DNA of 64,000 bases from Pseudoscleropodium purum (lineage: Eukaryota > Streptophyta > Bryopsida > Hypnales > Brachytheciaceae), in the NCBI GenBank assembly GCA_963969395.1, contig OZ017803.1, forward strand, positions 7,998,001 through 8,062,000, written 5' to 3'. Below the pieces are notes generated by a model. That model had not been told where the DNA came from. It ran no database searches and was given only the letters and a program-made list of their open reading frames with translations. The number at the start of each line of letters is the position of its first letter. Position 1 is the first letter of the stretch. Positions 1 to 11,301 of the stretch are shown here, piece after piece. Both the position numbers and the translations under genes were made by a program.

Positions 1-1918
1 GTATTTCTGGTTTTTCAAGTTTGCTAAACTCTCCACGCATGGTTTAAACTCAAGGGGTGAGGTAGGCAATTTAGGAAACGTGCTAGCATTCATCCTTAGC
101 AACTCTAACTCCTTCTGCAAACACATTCCCATTTGTGAATACATTCCAAAAAGATAAAAGTACAAGCATGATAGAAATAGTCTGGTCACTCCTACAAACT
201 TGTCAATATATTATGTTTTGATCATATAAGCTTTGAATCAATCCAAACTCTATAGTATATATGTTGAAATTTACTAATGGTTCTAAAGTTTACCTTGATA
301 AGTGAGATTCACGCGGTACTTTAATTTCCCTCAATTTGCATAAACCAAAAATTGGTGTTCATACCATTAAGATACGTCTTAGAAATAGAGAATTTTAGAT
401 GGGGTAAACAAAAAATTTGAGTAAAATATGACTAAACATTTTTACACCAAACTTGAGAGCAAGAGCATAAGGATGAAGTTTATAGAATCAAAAGAAGACA
501 TCACACCTTCCTTATAAAAAACAACAAGACCAGACTACTATATTTTCGATAATACTTTTGTAAACAATCAAGAACAGGGTCTGAGCTTCTGCACATATGA
601 AGTGCTTGAATTGCAAGACTACCAAGGTGCACCAAGCCCCATGGGTGCTAACCAAAGGACGAGGAATCTATTCAACTATTCTAGTTTTTTCGAGTACCAA
701 TTAGGGCAACCATAAAATATTCGAATTCATTCACTTCAAGTTCTAAACTTAACACCAACAGTCATGCAACACTTCTAGACCTATTAAAGATGCAACTAGG
801 GGAAAAGGGGGGTAGGAAATCGCTTAGGATGCTATGAGGCAAGTTCTTTTCGGACTTTTTGTGGCATTTTTGACAAATTTCCACAAGACCCTTCAAACTT
901 ACTCTAGAACTTAGAGATGAACTTGAAGCCACTGAAGTATACCTGTGTTAAATCTCAAGAATTTTTGTGAGATGAGGTACTCTCTCCTCCTACACAACGA
1001 CCAAACAACAAATTTTTATCCATATTTTAAAAAGAGAACCATTGAAAAACTTCATAACCAATTAAGCAAGCTCTATAAAATCTCCTTCACACCAAATGAA
1101 CAGACATTTTCACACTAAAAATCCCAATCAAAATCCAAACCCAAAGCTTTTCATTTCTTTGTCAAGATCACAAAATAACAAATTAAACTTGCAACTAAAG
1201 CTACTTGTGCAAATGGTACCCAAGCACGTCATCAATCAAGGTACAAATTCAAAGAAAAACCTAAAAGAAAACACAATCAAAGTATTGTAAAGAAAAGCAC
1301 TAGAACAAAATCCCCACAATAATTTTAAAACAAACCTACAATCAACTTGAATTAATCCTACTGGTATAGGTTTTCCCTACCTAGCTTCTACACATGAATT
1401 AAAGCCACATTTTGTTTGCTAAGTTGAAATCAAGGAGCTATCTAGATTGAAATTGCATTGTCCTAGCTAGTATTTGTGAAAATGTAAGATCAGAGTGCCT
1501 GAAATTTGTAGTGAAGCTTGAAATTTGATCAAAGCTAGCGTGCTCCACATACTAGTTAAGGAGTCTTGCATTCTAGGAATTGGAAATTCGGTCAATGAAG
1601 TGCAATGAGATAAAAAAGAAGACAATAAAGAGCAACATATGAGAGAAGAAGATGGATGTAATTCATATGATCAAGCAAGGAAATCGAAAATTGCGAAAGT
1701 AGGCAATCGGCTTTTTGACACCGTGGTTGATCCATACATCGTTTTTAAGTGGCATAGGTCTAGACTAGATCAGAACTTGCAATTCTAGTTAGTGGGGATG
1801 TGACTTGTTGTGAAGGTCCAAGCTTGAAAAGTCAAGTTGGTAAAATACGTGGCATTTTCAACTTTGACTCTTGATTTCTAAAATTGTCAATGTAGTAAAA
1901 TAATATGGAGGCATTATG
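1..1918. other. AT-rich intergenic DNA, nothing recognised
   Basis: No reading frame of coding character, tRNA, rRNA or element terminus was found on either strand. The longest frame (about 64 codons near 1.1-1.3 kb) is lysine/asparagine-rich, as expected from AT-rich DNA. Confidence 0.5.
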
Positions 1919-2232
1919 GTTGACCTTTAAAGGACCACAAGGACACCATTTAAGTTACTTCCACAACACATTTTTTGTACATCCAATTCTTTAGAAGTTA
2001 AAATGGAGTGATAGACTGCAAAGCACGGGAATGAATTGATTTAAAGAGTCAACATAACAATTCATGAATGAATTTATGGAGCTAGATTGAAAAGGTTTGA
2101 TTTTTTCAAAAAAAATTATTACCTTAAGGACCACAAGGCCACCAAGTGACTTTTGTAGTACATTTTTTTGCACCCTAAGTCCTTTAGGAGTTAAAATGGA
2201 ATATTTACCATCAAGCTCACAAATGAAATGAT

Positions 2233-3206
2233 TTAACCCCTAAAGTTCCTTGACTAAGTTTTTGCCAAAAATACTCCAAAATTGCCATTTCTTATACAAG
2301 TTTCAAAATTTTTAAAAAATAAAAAAATAAAAAAAATAAAATTATATATATATATATATATGGACACATATAACCATAGGATCTTGTAGTACACTAGATC
2401 TAAAAGATTTGGTAAAAATTTCAGAGATTTCCACCGTGTAGATTGCAAGATATTAGCATTTGAAGTGACAAAAATCATTTTTTTGTCCCTGCAAAAAACC
2501 GGGCAGCTGAACTTCACAAGGTCACATTTGTATGAAAAAATGTTCAAAATAATTTCAACTCCTTGAATTAATTCTTCAAGGCATGATGGCTACATGCTTG
2601 AAAATTTTTAGATAATTTGAAATTGTACAGCATATACGAAAAAAATAGTAAGTAGAAAGATGTAGAGAATGGTTCAAAATACTAAATTATTAACAATTTA
2701 TTTATGGAATTGAAAAATGCCAATCCCAGTGTTTGTAATGTTGTAATAAACAATCTTCACCTAATGGTTTTATTTTTTTTCCAAAAATATTGAAAATTGA
2801 GTTCTATAAAGCAATAAAGGACTTCAAGGTTTATTTTAGAGAAGAGAATCCATAAGTGCCCGCAAACTAAAATACCTCGTAACTTTTGACTCATTGCTCC
2901 AAATGGAATGTTTCAAATTTTTTAATGTTTATATAAATCAAGAAAACCAATTTCAATTTTGAATTCTTGAAAAAAATGATTTTTTCAAATCTGCCCGGAC
3001 TGCCCAAGTTGAGAAACAAAGTACGTATTAGGCTATAACTTTTGAGTCATATTTTCAAATGTCTTGAAATTTAGTGCATATGAAAGATATTCCTTGTCCA
3101 CACCTTCTATTAAAATTTGGGCCCCAAATATAGAAATCTCTAGTGGCATGCACTTGCCCAAAATCGATCCGTTGCCAAAAACAACATTTGGTCCATTAGG
3201 GGTTAA
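2233..3206 (-). mobile_element. TTAA-flanked non-autonomous element, copy 1 (966 bp)
   Basis: Interior 2,237-3,202 begins CCCCTAAAG and ends TTAGGGG, with TTAA on each side (2,233-2,236 and 3,203-3,206). The paralogous unit just upstream has a single TTAA (2,041-2,044 area) in 'gaattgatttaaagagtc', which proves insertion with a TTAA duplication. The interior is non-coding and contains the family block 'gcaagatattagcattt'. Placed on the minus strand because its A-type end (the end shared by all subfamilies) lies on the left. No transposase is present. The TTAA duplication and CCC-type ends suggest piggyBac-like mobilisation. TA (mariner) or TTA/TAA (Harbinger) duplications cannot be formally excluded, because the target is palindromic. 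Confidence 0.85.
2343..2361. repeat. (TA)n microsatellite
   Basis: About nine TA units inside the first TTAA-flanked element. Confidence 0.9.
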
Positions 3207-3265
3207 AGAGTCAAGCCATGAATTTATGGACCTAGGTTAGAAAGGTTTGATTTTTTTTATAATTT

Positions 3266-4930
3266 TATATTCTAATTATATAATAAATAATATACACCAT
3301 GATGTTCAACACTATTGTATAAATCTAGAGATCTTTTAAAAAAAAAATTGAGCATCATTTACATAATTACATTTAATATGAGTTCTTTCACTTTTTATTT
3401 TAAAATTCATGGTAATTTCAATAATGTTCTAAAATAATGTAATTTTTTTACAACTTTAATAAAAACTTGTAACCACTAATCTCAAAAAATAAATACAAAA
3501 TATCACATTCATAGGTACTTCCAAAATGAAGTTTGAAAAAATAATTGTAGGCTTGGCCTTTAAGGGTTACAAGTCTCATTCAAACTTTACATGACATAGA
3601 ATTCTTGGCAATTGTAAATTCATTAATATACTAAACTTTAGAGGTGTTTGGTTACCAATTAATAGTTGGTATTCAACTCTACATTTGTCAATACAACCCC
3701 CCTAAGATTCAAACCCTACCAGTGCAAAAAAGACCGTTCCAACTCTAATATTTTTTGTAATCCAAATTTAATCCAATCCAAATTTTTATAGCCTTTGTTT
3801 TCTCAAAGGTTTTGGTTGGTTCCCTCAAAATACTTTTCAACTCCTTGAAGGCCTCAATTGAAAAGACATTCAATTCTTTAAGGATTGAGATTCCATGGTT
3901 ACAAAATAGCTCTCATATTTTTCTTTTTAAATTCCAAATATGTCTTAGCTTCATTCTACCATTTTTGCCATGGATTCATTTCAATTTTGGCCTGGTACCT
4001 CAAAGGCTCCCGAAGGTTGTAAAGTAAACTCTATATATAATACATGTCAATACAAAATCCCAAAGTTAATTAAAAAATTGGCTACACTAGTTTTGACCTA
4101 AAAGTCATTTGTGGAATTAGATGCAGGGTTTGTTTCTGAAAATTCAATTTTTTAGTGTATAGATTTCAACTAAAATAATCCCCGGAAATTCCCTTATGGC
4201 CATTTTGCCATTTTGTAGAAAACTACATGAGTTAAAAGATAGGATTCATATAATTTGTTTCATGTAAACTTTAGAAAATTATTGGAACCAAATATGGGTT
4301 GTTGAATTGTATATTTCATGTATGTAAATAAAATAGAGGGCATTCTAATGACTAATTTTTATTTTATTTTTTTCAACATTAGCATGGATTTTATTTAGTA
4401 TTTAGAATATTTATTCATTTTCTTGACAATAGAGTGAATATATACTCCCTTGATAAAAGTACCTTTATTATTGTGCAAATTTAATAAGGATGCAAGTTTA
4501 ACTTGTTTCTAAGTAGGGTCACTTCTTAGTTTAGATCATTGTACTACTTTCTTTGCTTTTAAGGTTTCTTCAATATTGTATTTTTTAGCTTTCAATTTTT
4601 TATGTGCTTAATTTATATAAGGTGCATAGTTATTTCTTCAAGTGTTTGTTGATTGTCTTACACATTTTTGTAATACTCAAATATGTGTATACTTAAATAT
4701 ATGTATACTTTAATATAGATTTCCAAATTTCTAAATTTTTTAAATAAAAAATAGTTTTAAAAATGTTTTGTTGTAAAATCTTTCATTGTAAATTTTGAAT
4801 TCACTAATAGGATCTTTAACAATATTATACATAAGCAAATTATATAAATGAAAGATGACTAAAATTCATGAGATCTAAAATAATATCCTCTGATAAAATA
4901 CCTTAATCAATCACCAAAAAATAGTTAGGA
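3266..4930. other. AT-rich intergenic DNA, no gene seen
   Basis: Mostly homopolymer-rich A/T sequence. The 71-codon frame at 3,812-4,027 has no recognisable domain or neighbouring splice structure and is not called as a gene. Confidence 0.45.
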
Positions 4931-5530
4931 TTGACAATTTGACATGTGGGTCAAACCACACTCAAAAGTACCAATACTAATTACTTTGCTAGGATTAGAA
5001 TTAGAGTCCTTTTTTGAAATTTTAAAGCTCTAAATTCTATTGATTTTGTTACTTTTAAATAAAAATTTATGAATGAATAATATTGCAATGCATTTATGCA
5101 TGCCATTAATAAGTTGGAGAAAAAGAATTTATAAGTAAAATCCTTAGAAGGATATAAATTATGAGTTGTAAGGCTAAATTTAGTGTCTATATTACAATAT
5201 AGATACCACTTTAATAGAATATTTTTATCCCAATTTTTTTTTTCAAGCAAGACAAATATTAAGAAGGATTCTCACTGATTAAATCTTGGATTCAAAATAG
5301 TTTAGTTTTTTGATTAATTAATATTTTTTGAAAAATTATTGATTTTGTCTTAAAAAATTTAATATTTCATCTCCAAAATATCTTATTCATAGGGCCTTTG
5401 AAGTAAACCAAATATACATTATTTATTCTAACATAATCATCATTTGGATTATTTTCTATATCAAAAAAGACATTCATAATGCTTCCCTTGAACAGGAAAA
5501 AAATATTTTTCAAAAGACATTATTTTTTTT
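4930..5530 (+). repeat. Dispersed repeat family F, copy 1 (uninterrupted)
   Basis: About 600 bp similar over its length to 28,660-29,720 (same strand) and 55,840-56,440 (opposite strand). Shared landmarks are 'tttaaagctctaaatt', 'gcaatgcat', 'aaaatccttagaagg', 'ctaaatttagtgtctatatta' and 'catcatttggatta'. It contains a single TTAA at 5,259-5,262, the position where the 28.9-kb copy carries a 532-bp insertion. Its class is unknown and no coding potential is visible. Confidence 0.75.
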
Positions 5531-5741
5531 TACTATCCAAAAGTCACCTCCACCACCTTTGGTCCTTCAAGACATTGTGCATTTGCCACAAGTGGTGGTC
5601 ACCCCACAACTTGTGGTTGCCATTCGGCATCTATCCCTAGAGGTAAAAAAAATGTCTTAGAATCTAAAGATATAATTTTGCCTCTCCTACTATGTATACT
5701 ACCACCAATAGCCCCACAAATCTATAGTCGCGTGATCCATA

Positions 5742-6050
5742 TCGGCCTCCTAGTTGTCATAATGGACAGCATATTACTGTTCATGGACGAATCAGACCGA
5801 CTTGGGCTGACCGGCTATCAATTTTGAAGCTCTGTAACTTTTTTTCAAAAAGTAACCGAATTGGGCATATGAGATGTTTTTCGGCATCTATAGTTTTTAT
5901 AGATGCCGAAAAACATCTCATATGCCCAATTTGGACACTTTTTGCAAAAGTTATAGGGCTTCAAAGTTGGCAGCCGGTCAACCCAAATTGGTCCGATTCG
6001 TCTGTAAACAGTAATATGCTGTCCATTATGACAACTAAGGTCGGCCTCCT
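5742..6050. mobile_element. Foldback (hairpin) MITE with 10-bp target-site duplication
   Basis: The 289-bp core (5,752-6,040) is an imperfect inverted repeat centred at about 5,895. The left arm starts AGTTGTCATAATGGACAG and the right arm ends with its complement followed by four extra bases. The arms match almost throughout, and the loop is only about 5 nt ('tcggcatctata' pairs with 'tatagatgccga'). The core is flanked by an exact 10-bp direct repeat, TCGGCCTCCT, at 5,742-5,751 and 6,041-6,050. An 8-11-bp duplication fits a Mutator-type (MULE) MITE. The 102-codon frame across it is a by-product of the palindrome. If transcribed it would form a long hairpin, so it could also feed small RNAs. 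Confidence 0.8.
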
Positions 6051-6650
6051 CGAGAAAAAAAATATTCTATTATCTACAAACTTCTTAAATAGTCTTTCTA
6101 ATCATGAATCATTAGTTGTGTTTTGTTTTTAAAAAAAATTGAGTTTTAAATTAAAATTTACCCATTTATTTTTGCAATTTTTCAAAGATTTTTATAATGA
6201 AAAATTATATTTATTATAAATTAAAATATAGTTTGGAAATTTAAGCAAAAACTTCACCAATTATTTTTTGCAATTTTCAAAGCCTCATTCTACTCAAGCA
6301 TTATTTGTCATATTGATTTATTAATAAAAGATAAAGTATAGATATTTTAAAAGTAACTTCTTTGTTTATTTTAAGAAATCATCGAAGATTTCTTCTTTTC
6401 ATGAAGTATTTGTCACTTTGATCCTGTAAAAAAAATTAAAGAATGATGCTAAGACTTGTTTATGGTATTAATTTACCGAATGTTACACAACAGTGTTGTT
6501 TCATGACACTTGTAGTTTCTATTGTAAGAGACTCATGTTTTAAAAGTGTATATATATAAGTAATTATATATTTGTGTATTATGCATTATTTTGTGTCTAT
6601 GGTATGCTACATACTAAATACACTTTACATTAAAAATCCAAACTTAGTCG
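6051..6650. other. AT-rich spacer, nothing recognised
   Basis: Low-complexity A/T sequence up to the abrupt rise in base complexity near 6,655, where the genic island begins. Confidence 0.4.
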
Positions 6651-6654
6651 TAAG

Positions 6655-7386
6655 TAACATTCTCATCGATCTCCCTGGACGCCGGTCTCGAACTGTACGT
6701 AGATTCCAAAGAGGTAAACCTGAGTACGATCGAGTTAATTAATCGAAGCTAGCAAGAGACCACAAAGAGATGCACGCACTGCCACACAGGAAGGGATCGT
6801 CATTCGTCAAGGTGAACGGAAATATACAAAACGGGCCATTTTCTGAATTTCTAGCAATGAGTGAAGTTAATTTCTGAAATTCGTCCTGCACTGCAAACAG
6901 CCTTCGGCCTTGTAGAACTACAAAACTCTAACGTGAAGAAGGGCGAAAATGGACCTTAACAATGTTCAAGGTAACACCATTGGCGACCCGTAGCTAGTAA
7001 CTACAGTTTCGTACAGTTTTTTTGCCGAAAATGAAAGACTCCAGTTCATCAACATGAGAGCCCAGGTATGATTTCGGGAACACCAATTTCAACACTAAAA
7101 AACCTGAACTTTACTCGTAATTTCTAATCACACTGTGCAGAAAATTTGCACGAAGAGAACAAGAAACACATACGTAACACAGTTCATCAAATGGGAACAC
7201 AAGTGCTTTCTTCCGACATCAAAAGGTGAAGTTACCGTAACTCCTTTATTAATCCGTGGAACCATGTCACCAACTTAACAACCCTAGCCCTAAGCTAGAA
7301 TCCACAAACTCAAGAAAGCTAGAGTCGAAAGCAAATTATTCAGAGGCAGGGCTTGCTAATAAGAGTAAGATCGAAGGTTCACTCCT
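6655..7386 (-). other. Downstream region of the PAH gene, including likely 3' UTR
   Basis: Base composition here is balanced, unlike the surrounding A/T-rich DNA, and continues the genic island. A polyadenylation hexamer AATAAA reads on the minus strand at 7,243-7,248, about 140 bp after the stop codon. The rest (to about 6,655) shows no long frame. It may be an extended 3' UTR, an unrecognised non-coding transcript or an old gene remnant. Confidence 0.4.
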
Positions 7387-7773
7387 TCACTCAGGCACAG
7401 TGCACTTGCCGCCGTCTGGAAAAAACGTCTTGAAGGCCATCAGCAAGTCTGGGTGAGCTTTAAATATTTCCTCAGCGCGGGGGATCAGGCCTGGATGAAA
7501 CCCTTTCTCCTTGTAGTCCCCCAGCCAACGTTTCAGCGGAAAGTATAGGCCCGCGGCCTTCACATCTGCCGAGAACTTCATTGCGATCTTCACCTTATCA
7601 ATACGCGTGGGCCTGCGCTCGGACACAGGCGCTGAGTTTGTGGAGCTGCCTCTGTCATCGGGAAGTCTGCGCGCTGCAGGCATCTGCACCCTCTTCTTCT
7701 TCAGTGTCAACGGGATCCCTATCGTTTTGGAATTCTTTTTCCTGGACACAACAAAAGCCAAGTCAATGCCCAC
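7387..7773 (-). CDS. Small protein with a single PAH (Sin3-type) domain
   Basis: The open frame from ATG 7,773 to TGA 7,387 gives 128 residues. Residues about 60-124 read like a paired amphipathic helix domain: an amphipathic helix with alternating hydrophobics (KIAMKFSADVKAAG), 'YFPLKRWLGDYKEKG', then 'AEEIFKAHPDLLMAFKTFFP'. The 'HPDLL..F..FFP' signature is the PAH hallmark of Sin3 co-repressors, where the domain binds helices of DNA-binding repressors and recruits histone deacetylases in the nucleus. Full Sin3 has several PAH domains plus an HDAC-interaction region. This protein has one PAH and a basic N-terminus (residues 11-46, rich in K/R), like the short PAH-only proteins known in plants. 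The start is uncertain. A splice acceptor (CAG then GAAAAAG) at 7,742 suggests codons before residue 11 are intronic. The spliced form would run from ATG 8,228 (exon 8,228-8,131) into 7,741-7,387, in frame, giving 150 residues. Otherwise ATG 7,683 gives 98 residues. Partner and target are not predictable. Confidence 0.75.
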   Translation of the reverse strand: MGIDLAFVVSRKKNSKTIGIPLTLKKKRVQMPAARRLPDDRGSSTNSAPVSERRPTRIDKVKIAMKFSADVKAAGLYFPLKRWLGDYKEKGFHPGLIPRAEEIFKAHPDLLMAFKTFFPDGGKCTVPE

Positions 7774-8130
7774 GTAGGGTCAGTCCAGCTACTTACTTAG
7801 TTCGTAGTCGCCGCAGCTTGTTTGATAGAAACATTTGTATGTACACTAACAGTAAATGTACTGATACAAGAAAAAGCAATATTAAGCAAACCGCAAGGAT
7901 CCAGAGAGCCTGCATGTCATGTTGCTCTGGTTGAATTCAATCAATGCACGGCTCATGCCTGCACACAAGGTAACCATTGCAAAAGCCTAGCTACACCAAT
8001 TGAAACCGTTAACAAGAAGAATTCCACACAGAGCCTAGTGATTTCCAACTAGCTCGAGAGCCGACCGATCAATCGAAGTCGACTAAACCCTAAACCAGCG
8101 ACAGGAGATCGATCGATCCCAGCAACTTAC
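7742..8130 (-). other. Likely intron of the PAH gene
   Basis: A strong donor GTAAGT begins at 8,130 (exon ends GGAC) and a pyrimidine-rich acceptor ending in CAG lies at 7,742, giving 389 bp. The phase fits: 98 nt upstream leave two bases that join the first base of the downstream exon, and the frame stays open. A second acceptor/donor pair near 7,960 and 7,797 (GTAAGTAG) could define an alternative internal exon carrying a short upstream frame. Confidence 0.6.
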
Positions 8131-8228
8131 GTCCAAGAAGAATTCCTCAGAAGCTCCCTAGCTTCCCACAAGGAACAAGGTCGATAGCCGGAGAGAGAGA
8201 AAGAGAAATGCTTCAGGCGGCATTGCAT
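8131..8228 (-). other. First exon of the PAH gene (5' UTR or 33-codon N-terminus)
   Basis: This contains the CT-rich leader 'tttctctttctctctctcc' typical of plant 5' ends and stops at the GTAAGT donor. It is open in the frame of the downstream exon from ATG 8,228. However, a TATA-like box lies only about 8 bp upstream of that ATG. If transcription starts about 30 bp below the box, the ATG is not in the mRNA and the exon is untranslated. Confidence 0.5.
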
Positions 8229-8235
8229 TGGGCCG

Positions 8236-8244
8236 CTCTTATAG
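8236..8244 (-). promoter_or_regulatory. TATA box of the PAH gene
   Basis: CTATAAGAG reads on the minus strand, followed about 25-30 bp later by the CT-rich leader. This fits a core promoter with a start near 8,210-8,218. Confidence 0.5.
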
Positions 8245-8249
8245 GAGCC

Positions 8250-9057
8250 TACGTAGCTACGAAGCTAGCTTGGTGGAAAAGCTGAGTATCGACGTACTGT
8301 CGAATTAAAACGTTCATCCATTGTCTGAAAGACAGTTCTTGGGTCTGGAATTATATTATATTTATTGCAGGCTGGTGCAGTGATTTTGTTTTCACGAGAG
8401 GTTTTGGAGCTAGATCCATCCCCGGAACCATTTTCGAGTGCCAAGCACCTGATTCAAACTTCCTCCTCGCAAGACTCACGCATCCGTTGACCGTTGACGT
8501 GGAGTTAATTCCACGGACTAAGTTTGTTTTCCCAGCGATCCTGTATCAGGATCAACTTACGTGACCGCTTGTGCATGTACTTGTTACAGTTCGAATGAAT
8601 GGTGAGACCAAGTTCGTACGAGTTTGTGAGCGCAGATAATTCCTTGCTATTGTGCGTTCAAACTTTAAATTCATGTCACGACGTGTCCCTGGGGGTACAA
8701 ACTTGTCGATACCCGATCCGAGTAGTGGTCACATAATTTATCAACAATGGCACAGCTAACTGAGAGGGGAAAAATTTTCGAGTAAACCTTTGATCGCCTT
8801 TGAGATAGAACTTCACATTCAAATGTTGCTTCGATCAGTCTCACACTTTTACAGTAAGTGCTGAAATTAAAGGTTTAACTGAAGGAACTTTTCTTTGATT
8901 CCCAACTACTGGAGAATGAATGAAAAGTTCTTTCACACTGTGATGTTAGCATTTCGTATTCAGATTGAAGCAAGGAAGAAGAGTTCCTCCCAATTATAGA
9001 CAATCATGGAATTATTTAGGAATGAAATGAGCTTCCCTAATTTTTTTTTGAATAAAT
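8250..9057. other. Upstream flank of the PAH gene, no gene seen
   Basis: Composition is balanced to about 8,760, then becomes A/T-rich. It probably holds the promoter-proximal region of the PAH gene. I see no frame or element boundary. Confidence 0.4.
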
Positions 9058-9481
9058 ATATTGATTTCATTTTGGAAACAAAGCTCTTTGCAAAGCAAGG
9101 GTGTACAAACTTTGTTTTGTGGGATTTGGACTGAGGGTGTAAAAGTTATTGAATTTCAGATTTTTTATAAATGAAAAAATAGATAAAAATTATCTTTTAT
9201 TTTGGAAATTTTTCTTTGCATATCCAAAAGTCACAAAACAAAGTCCTTGTGCTCTAGGCATATTTAAGACTTTCTATTTGTAACAGTTCGTAACAGTTTC
9301 ATGGCATTTGAATTATCATTCTACGGTGTGAAAGTTATAGAGTTTTTTTTAATCAAAAAATTAAATTAAAGGTTTTTATATTGGAAAAAACATAACTTTC
9401 ACATTGCATATTCAAATACTACAAAACAAAGCCCTTGCACTTCTAGGTGCATAAAGCTTTTTATTTGTATTGAAAACAAAA

Positions 9482-9532
9482 ACTTCTCAGTTTAGTATGA
9501 AAGTTATTAACTTTCATACTAAACTGAGAAGT
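9482..9532. repeat. 51-bp palindrome
   Basis: There are two perfect 25-bp arms around a single central T. The left arm begins acttctcagtttagtatg and the right arm is its exact complement. It sits in the first tandem unit and is absent from the corresponding part of the others. Confidence 0.9.
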
Positions 9533-10269
9533 GTTGAGAAGTTTACTCTAGTAAGAAAGTTATTAAATTTCAAAGATTTCATGAATTAAAATATTAGAAA
9601 ATTAGTTTTATTTTTATTTTGTAGTAACAACACATGACAACACATGGCACATTGGTCTATACCTTAAATTAGGTTGATTGTTTTGTTTGATATGTTGAAA
9701 TCTAACAAACTATAACTAAAGACAGTGTCTAATGGTGTTCTTGAAACCATTCAAAAGCTCTTTGCAAAGATGTGCAATGACTTTGTTTTATGGTGTTTGA
9801 ACTTACATTGTGAAAGTTTTTGAATTTCAAAGTTTCTATTAATGAAAAATTGAATTAAATTATCCTTTACTTTGAAAAAACCATGACTTTCACATTGCAT
9901 GTCCAAACATCACAAAACAAAGCCCTTACACTCCTTCACGCAAAAAACTTTCTATTTGTGCCAATTTCATCACATTTGGACCTATGGTATAAAAGCAATG
10001 GATTTTTTTTATTAAAAAAATTAAATCAAATTACCTTATATTTTGAAAAAATATAACTTTTAGTCTTTTCACATCACATGTTCAAATCCAACAAAATAAA
10101 ATCCTTGCACTCCTTTTATTAGTTCTTTGTGCAACAAAGAGTTTGCATTCTTTTGTGCATAAAAGATAATTATATTGAATTTCAAAGTTTTTATATATTA
10201 AAAAATTAGAGAATTATTTTTACTTTTGTTTTGGTTGAGGCAATGACACACAACACACTAGTCTATACC

Positions 10270-11301
10270 TTAACTTCTAAGTCCCAAGTGTCCCCTTAAG
10301 GGATACTTGGATTTTTAGATAAGCTCATTCAATCTTAATATTCATCATGATTTTTTCAAACTTTTGTGGGAGTGTAGTTTCTCAGAAGCTTCGCATGCAT
10401 ATAAATTTCATAGAATTCTAACTTATAGTTTAGAAGTTATGAGCATTTTTGTGAAAATTTCAATTCATTGGGCAGCCTCAAGCAAGGGAATCTGCCTTTA
10501 CTATAGCAGGGCAGCAGCATGGGGCACAAGGAGAGCCTAAGGGGAGGGCAACGGGTTCCATAATGAAGGGCTCATAGTTTTAGATAGTTATAGTTCTCCA
10601 TTGGAAGTTTTAGGTTAATTCAGAGCTCCCAATGATTAGAACAGACCAGGAACTTATCAAAACACACCTCAACCCTTTTTCCATGCCATGCCCAAAGCCA
10701 TTATTAATTAATAATATTCCATTATTAATTCAAAAGTGCTTCTAAATTCCATAGGTAATAGAGTTTTTGTTTTTTTTCAAATTTCTTTTTTGGAGATTGC
10801 AAAGGCATACTATATCTTTCAATCAACCATGTGGATTTTTGAGTTTCAAATTTATGTGGTGGAAAACTTGCTTGAAAAGTTATGTGAAGCGTTGTGAACT
10901 TTTGAACATTGTTGCATTGCAATATTTTTTTGGATGTGTTTCATGTCATTTTTTTGACTTGGGATGTTTTGGAGACATTTCTAACATGATCTAGAATATG
11001 ATAGATTTTTTAATTTAGGTACCCATAGTGGAGAATTTTTCCACAATCAATGGTCAAAGACAGCTGAAATTGTTGGGCACAGTCAAAAAATAAATAAAAA
11101 ATGACTTCAAATGCTTATATCTTTCAATCTGTGCGGTCAAATGTCACAAAATTTTTACTACTTCTTCTACAAGCTGAGTACAAGATCCTATGGTTAGATT
11201 TCCAATAAAAACATACTGTTGAAAATTTTGATAAACATAGTAGTAGGGGCAGTTTTGAGTGGTTTTTGACAGAAAAATGGCCTTGGGACTTTAGAGGTTA
11301 A
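10270..11301 (+). mobile_element. TTAA-flanked element, copy 2 (1,024 bp, subfamily III)
   Basis: The interior 10,274-11,297 starts CTTCTAAG and ends CTTTAGAGG, with TTAA on both sides. The empty site is in the preceding tandem unit. There, 'ggtctatacc TTAA attagg..tgttttgtttgatatg' (TTAA 9,664-9,667) matches the joined flanks 'agtctatacc' and 'attagttg..ttttgtttgatatgg' of this insertion. The left two thirds differ from other copies. The right ~200 bp carry the shared A-end with 'acaagatcctatggttaga'. Non-coding. Confidence 0.85.

Larger units (their letters stand above)
1919..3265. repeat. Tandem duplication of a ~200-bp unit, second copy split by an insertion
   Basis: Copy 1 (about 1,919-2,120) and copy 2 (about 2,121-2,236 continuing at 3,203-3,265) share in order: a 'ggaccacaaggacacc' type start, a 'catttttt' stretch, 'ttagaagttaaaatgga', 'aatgaattgatttaaagagtc', 'gaatttatgga' and 'aaaggtttgatttttt'. 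Copy 2 is interrupted exactly at its TTAA by the element at 2,237-3,202. Copy 1 therefore serves as the uninterrupted empty site. Confidence 0.85.

Noticed and set aside
5824..6132. 102-codon plus-strand frame
   Set aside because: It spans the centre of the inverted repeat and its two halves are complementary sequence, so it is not a gene.
7581..8052. Plus-strand frames of 117 and 76 codons opposite the PAH gene
   Set aside because: They are antisense to the PAH frame and its intron. The minus strand carries the TATA box, splice sites, polyadenylation signal and conserved domain.
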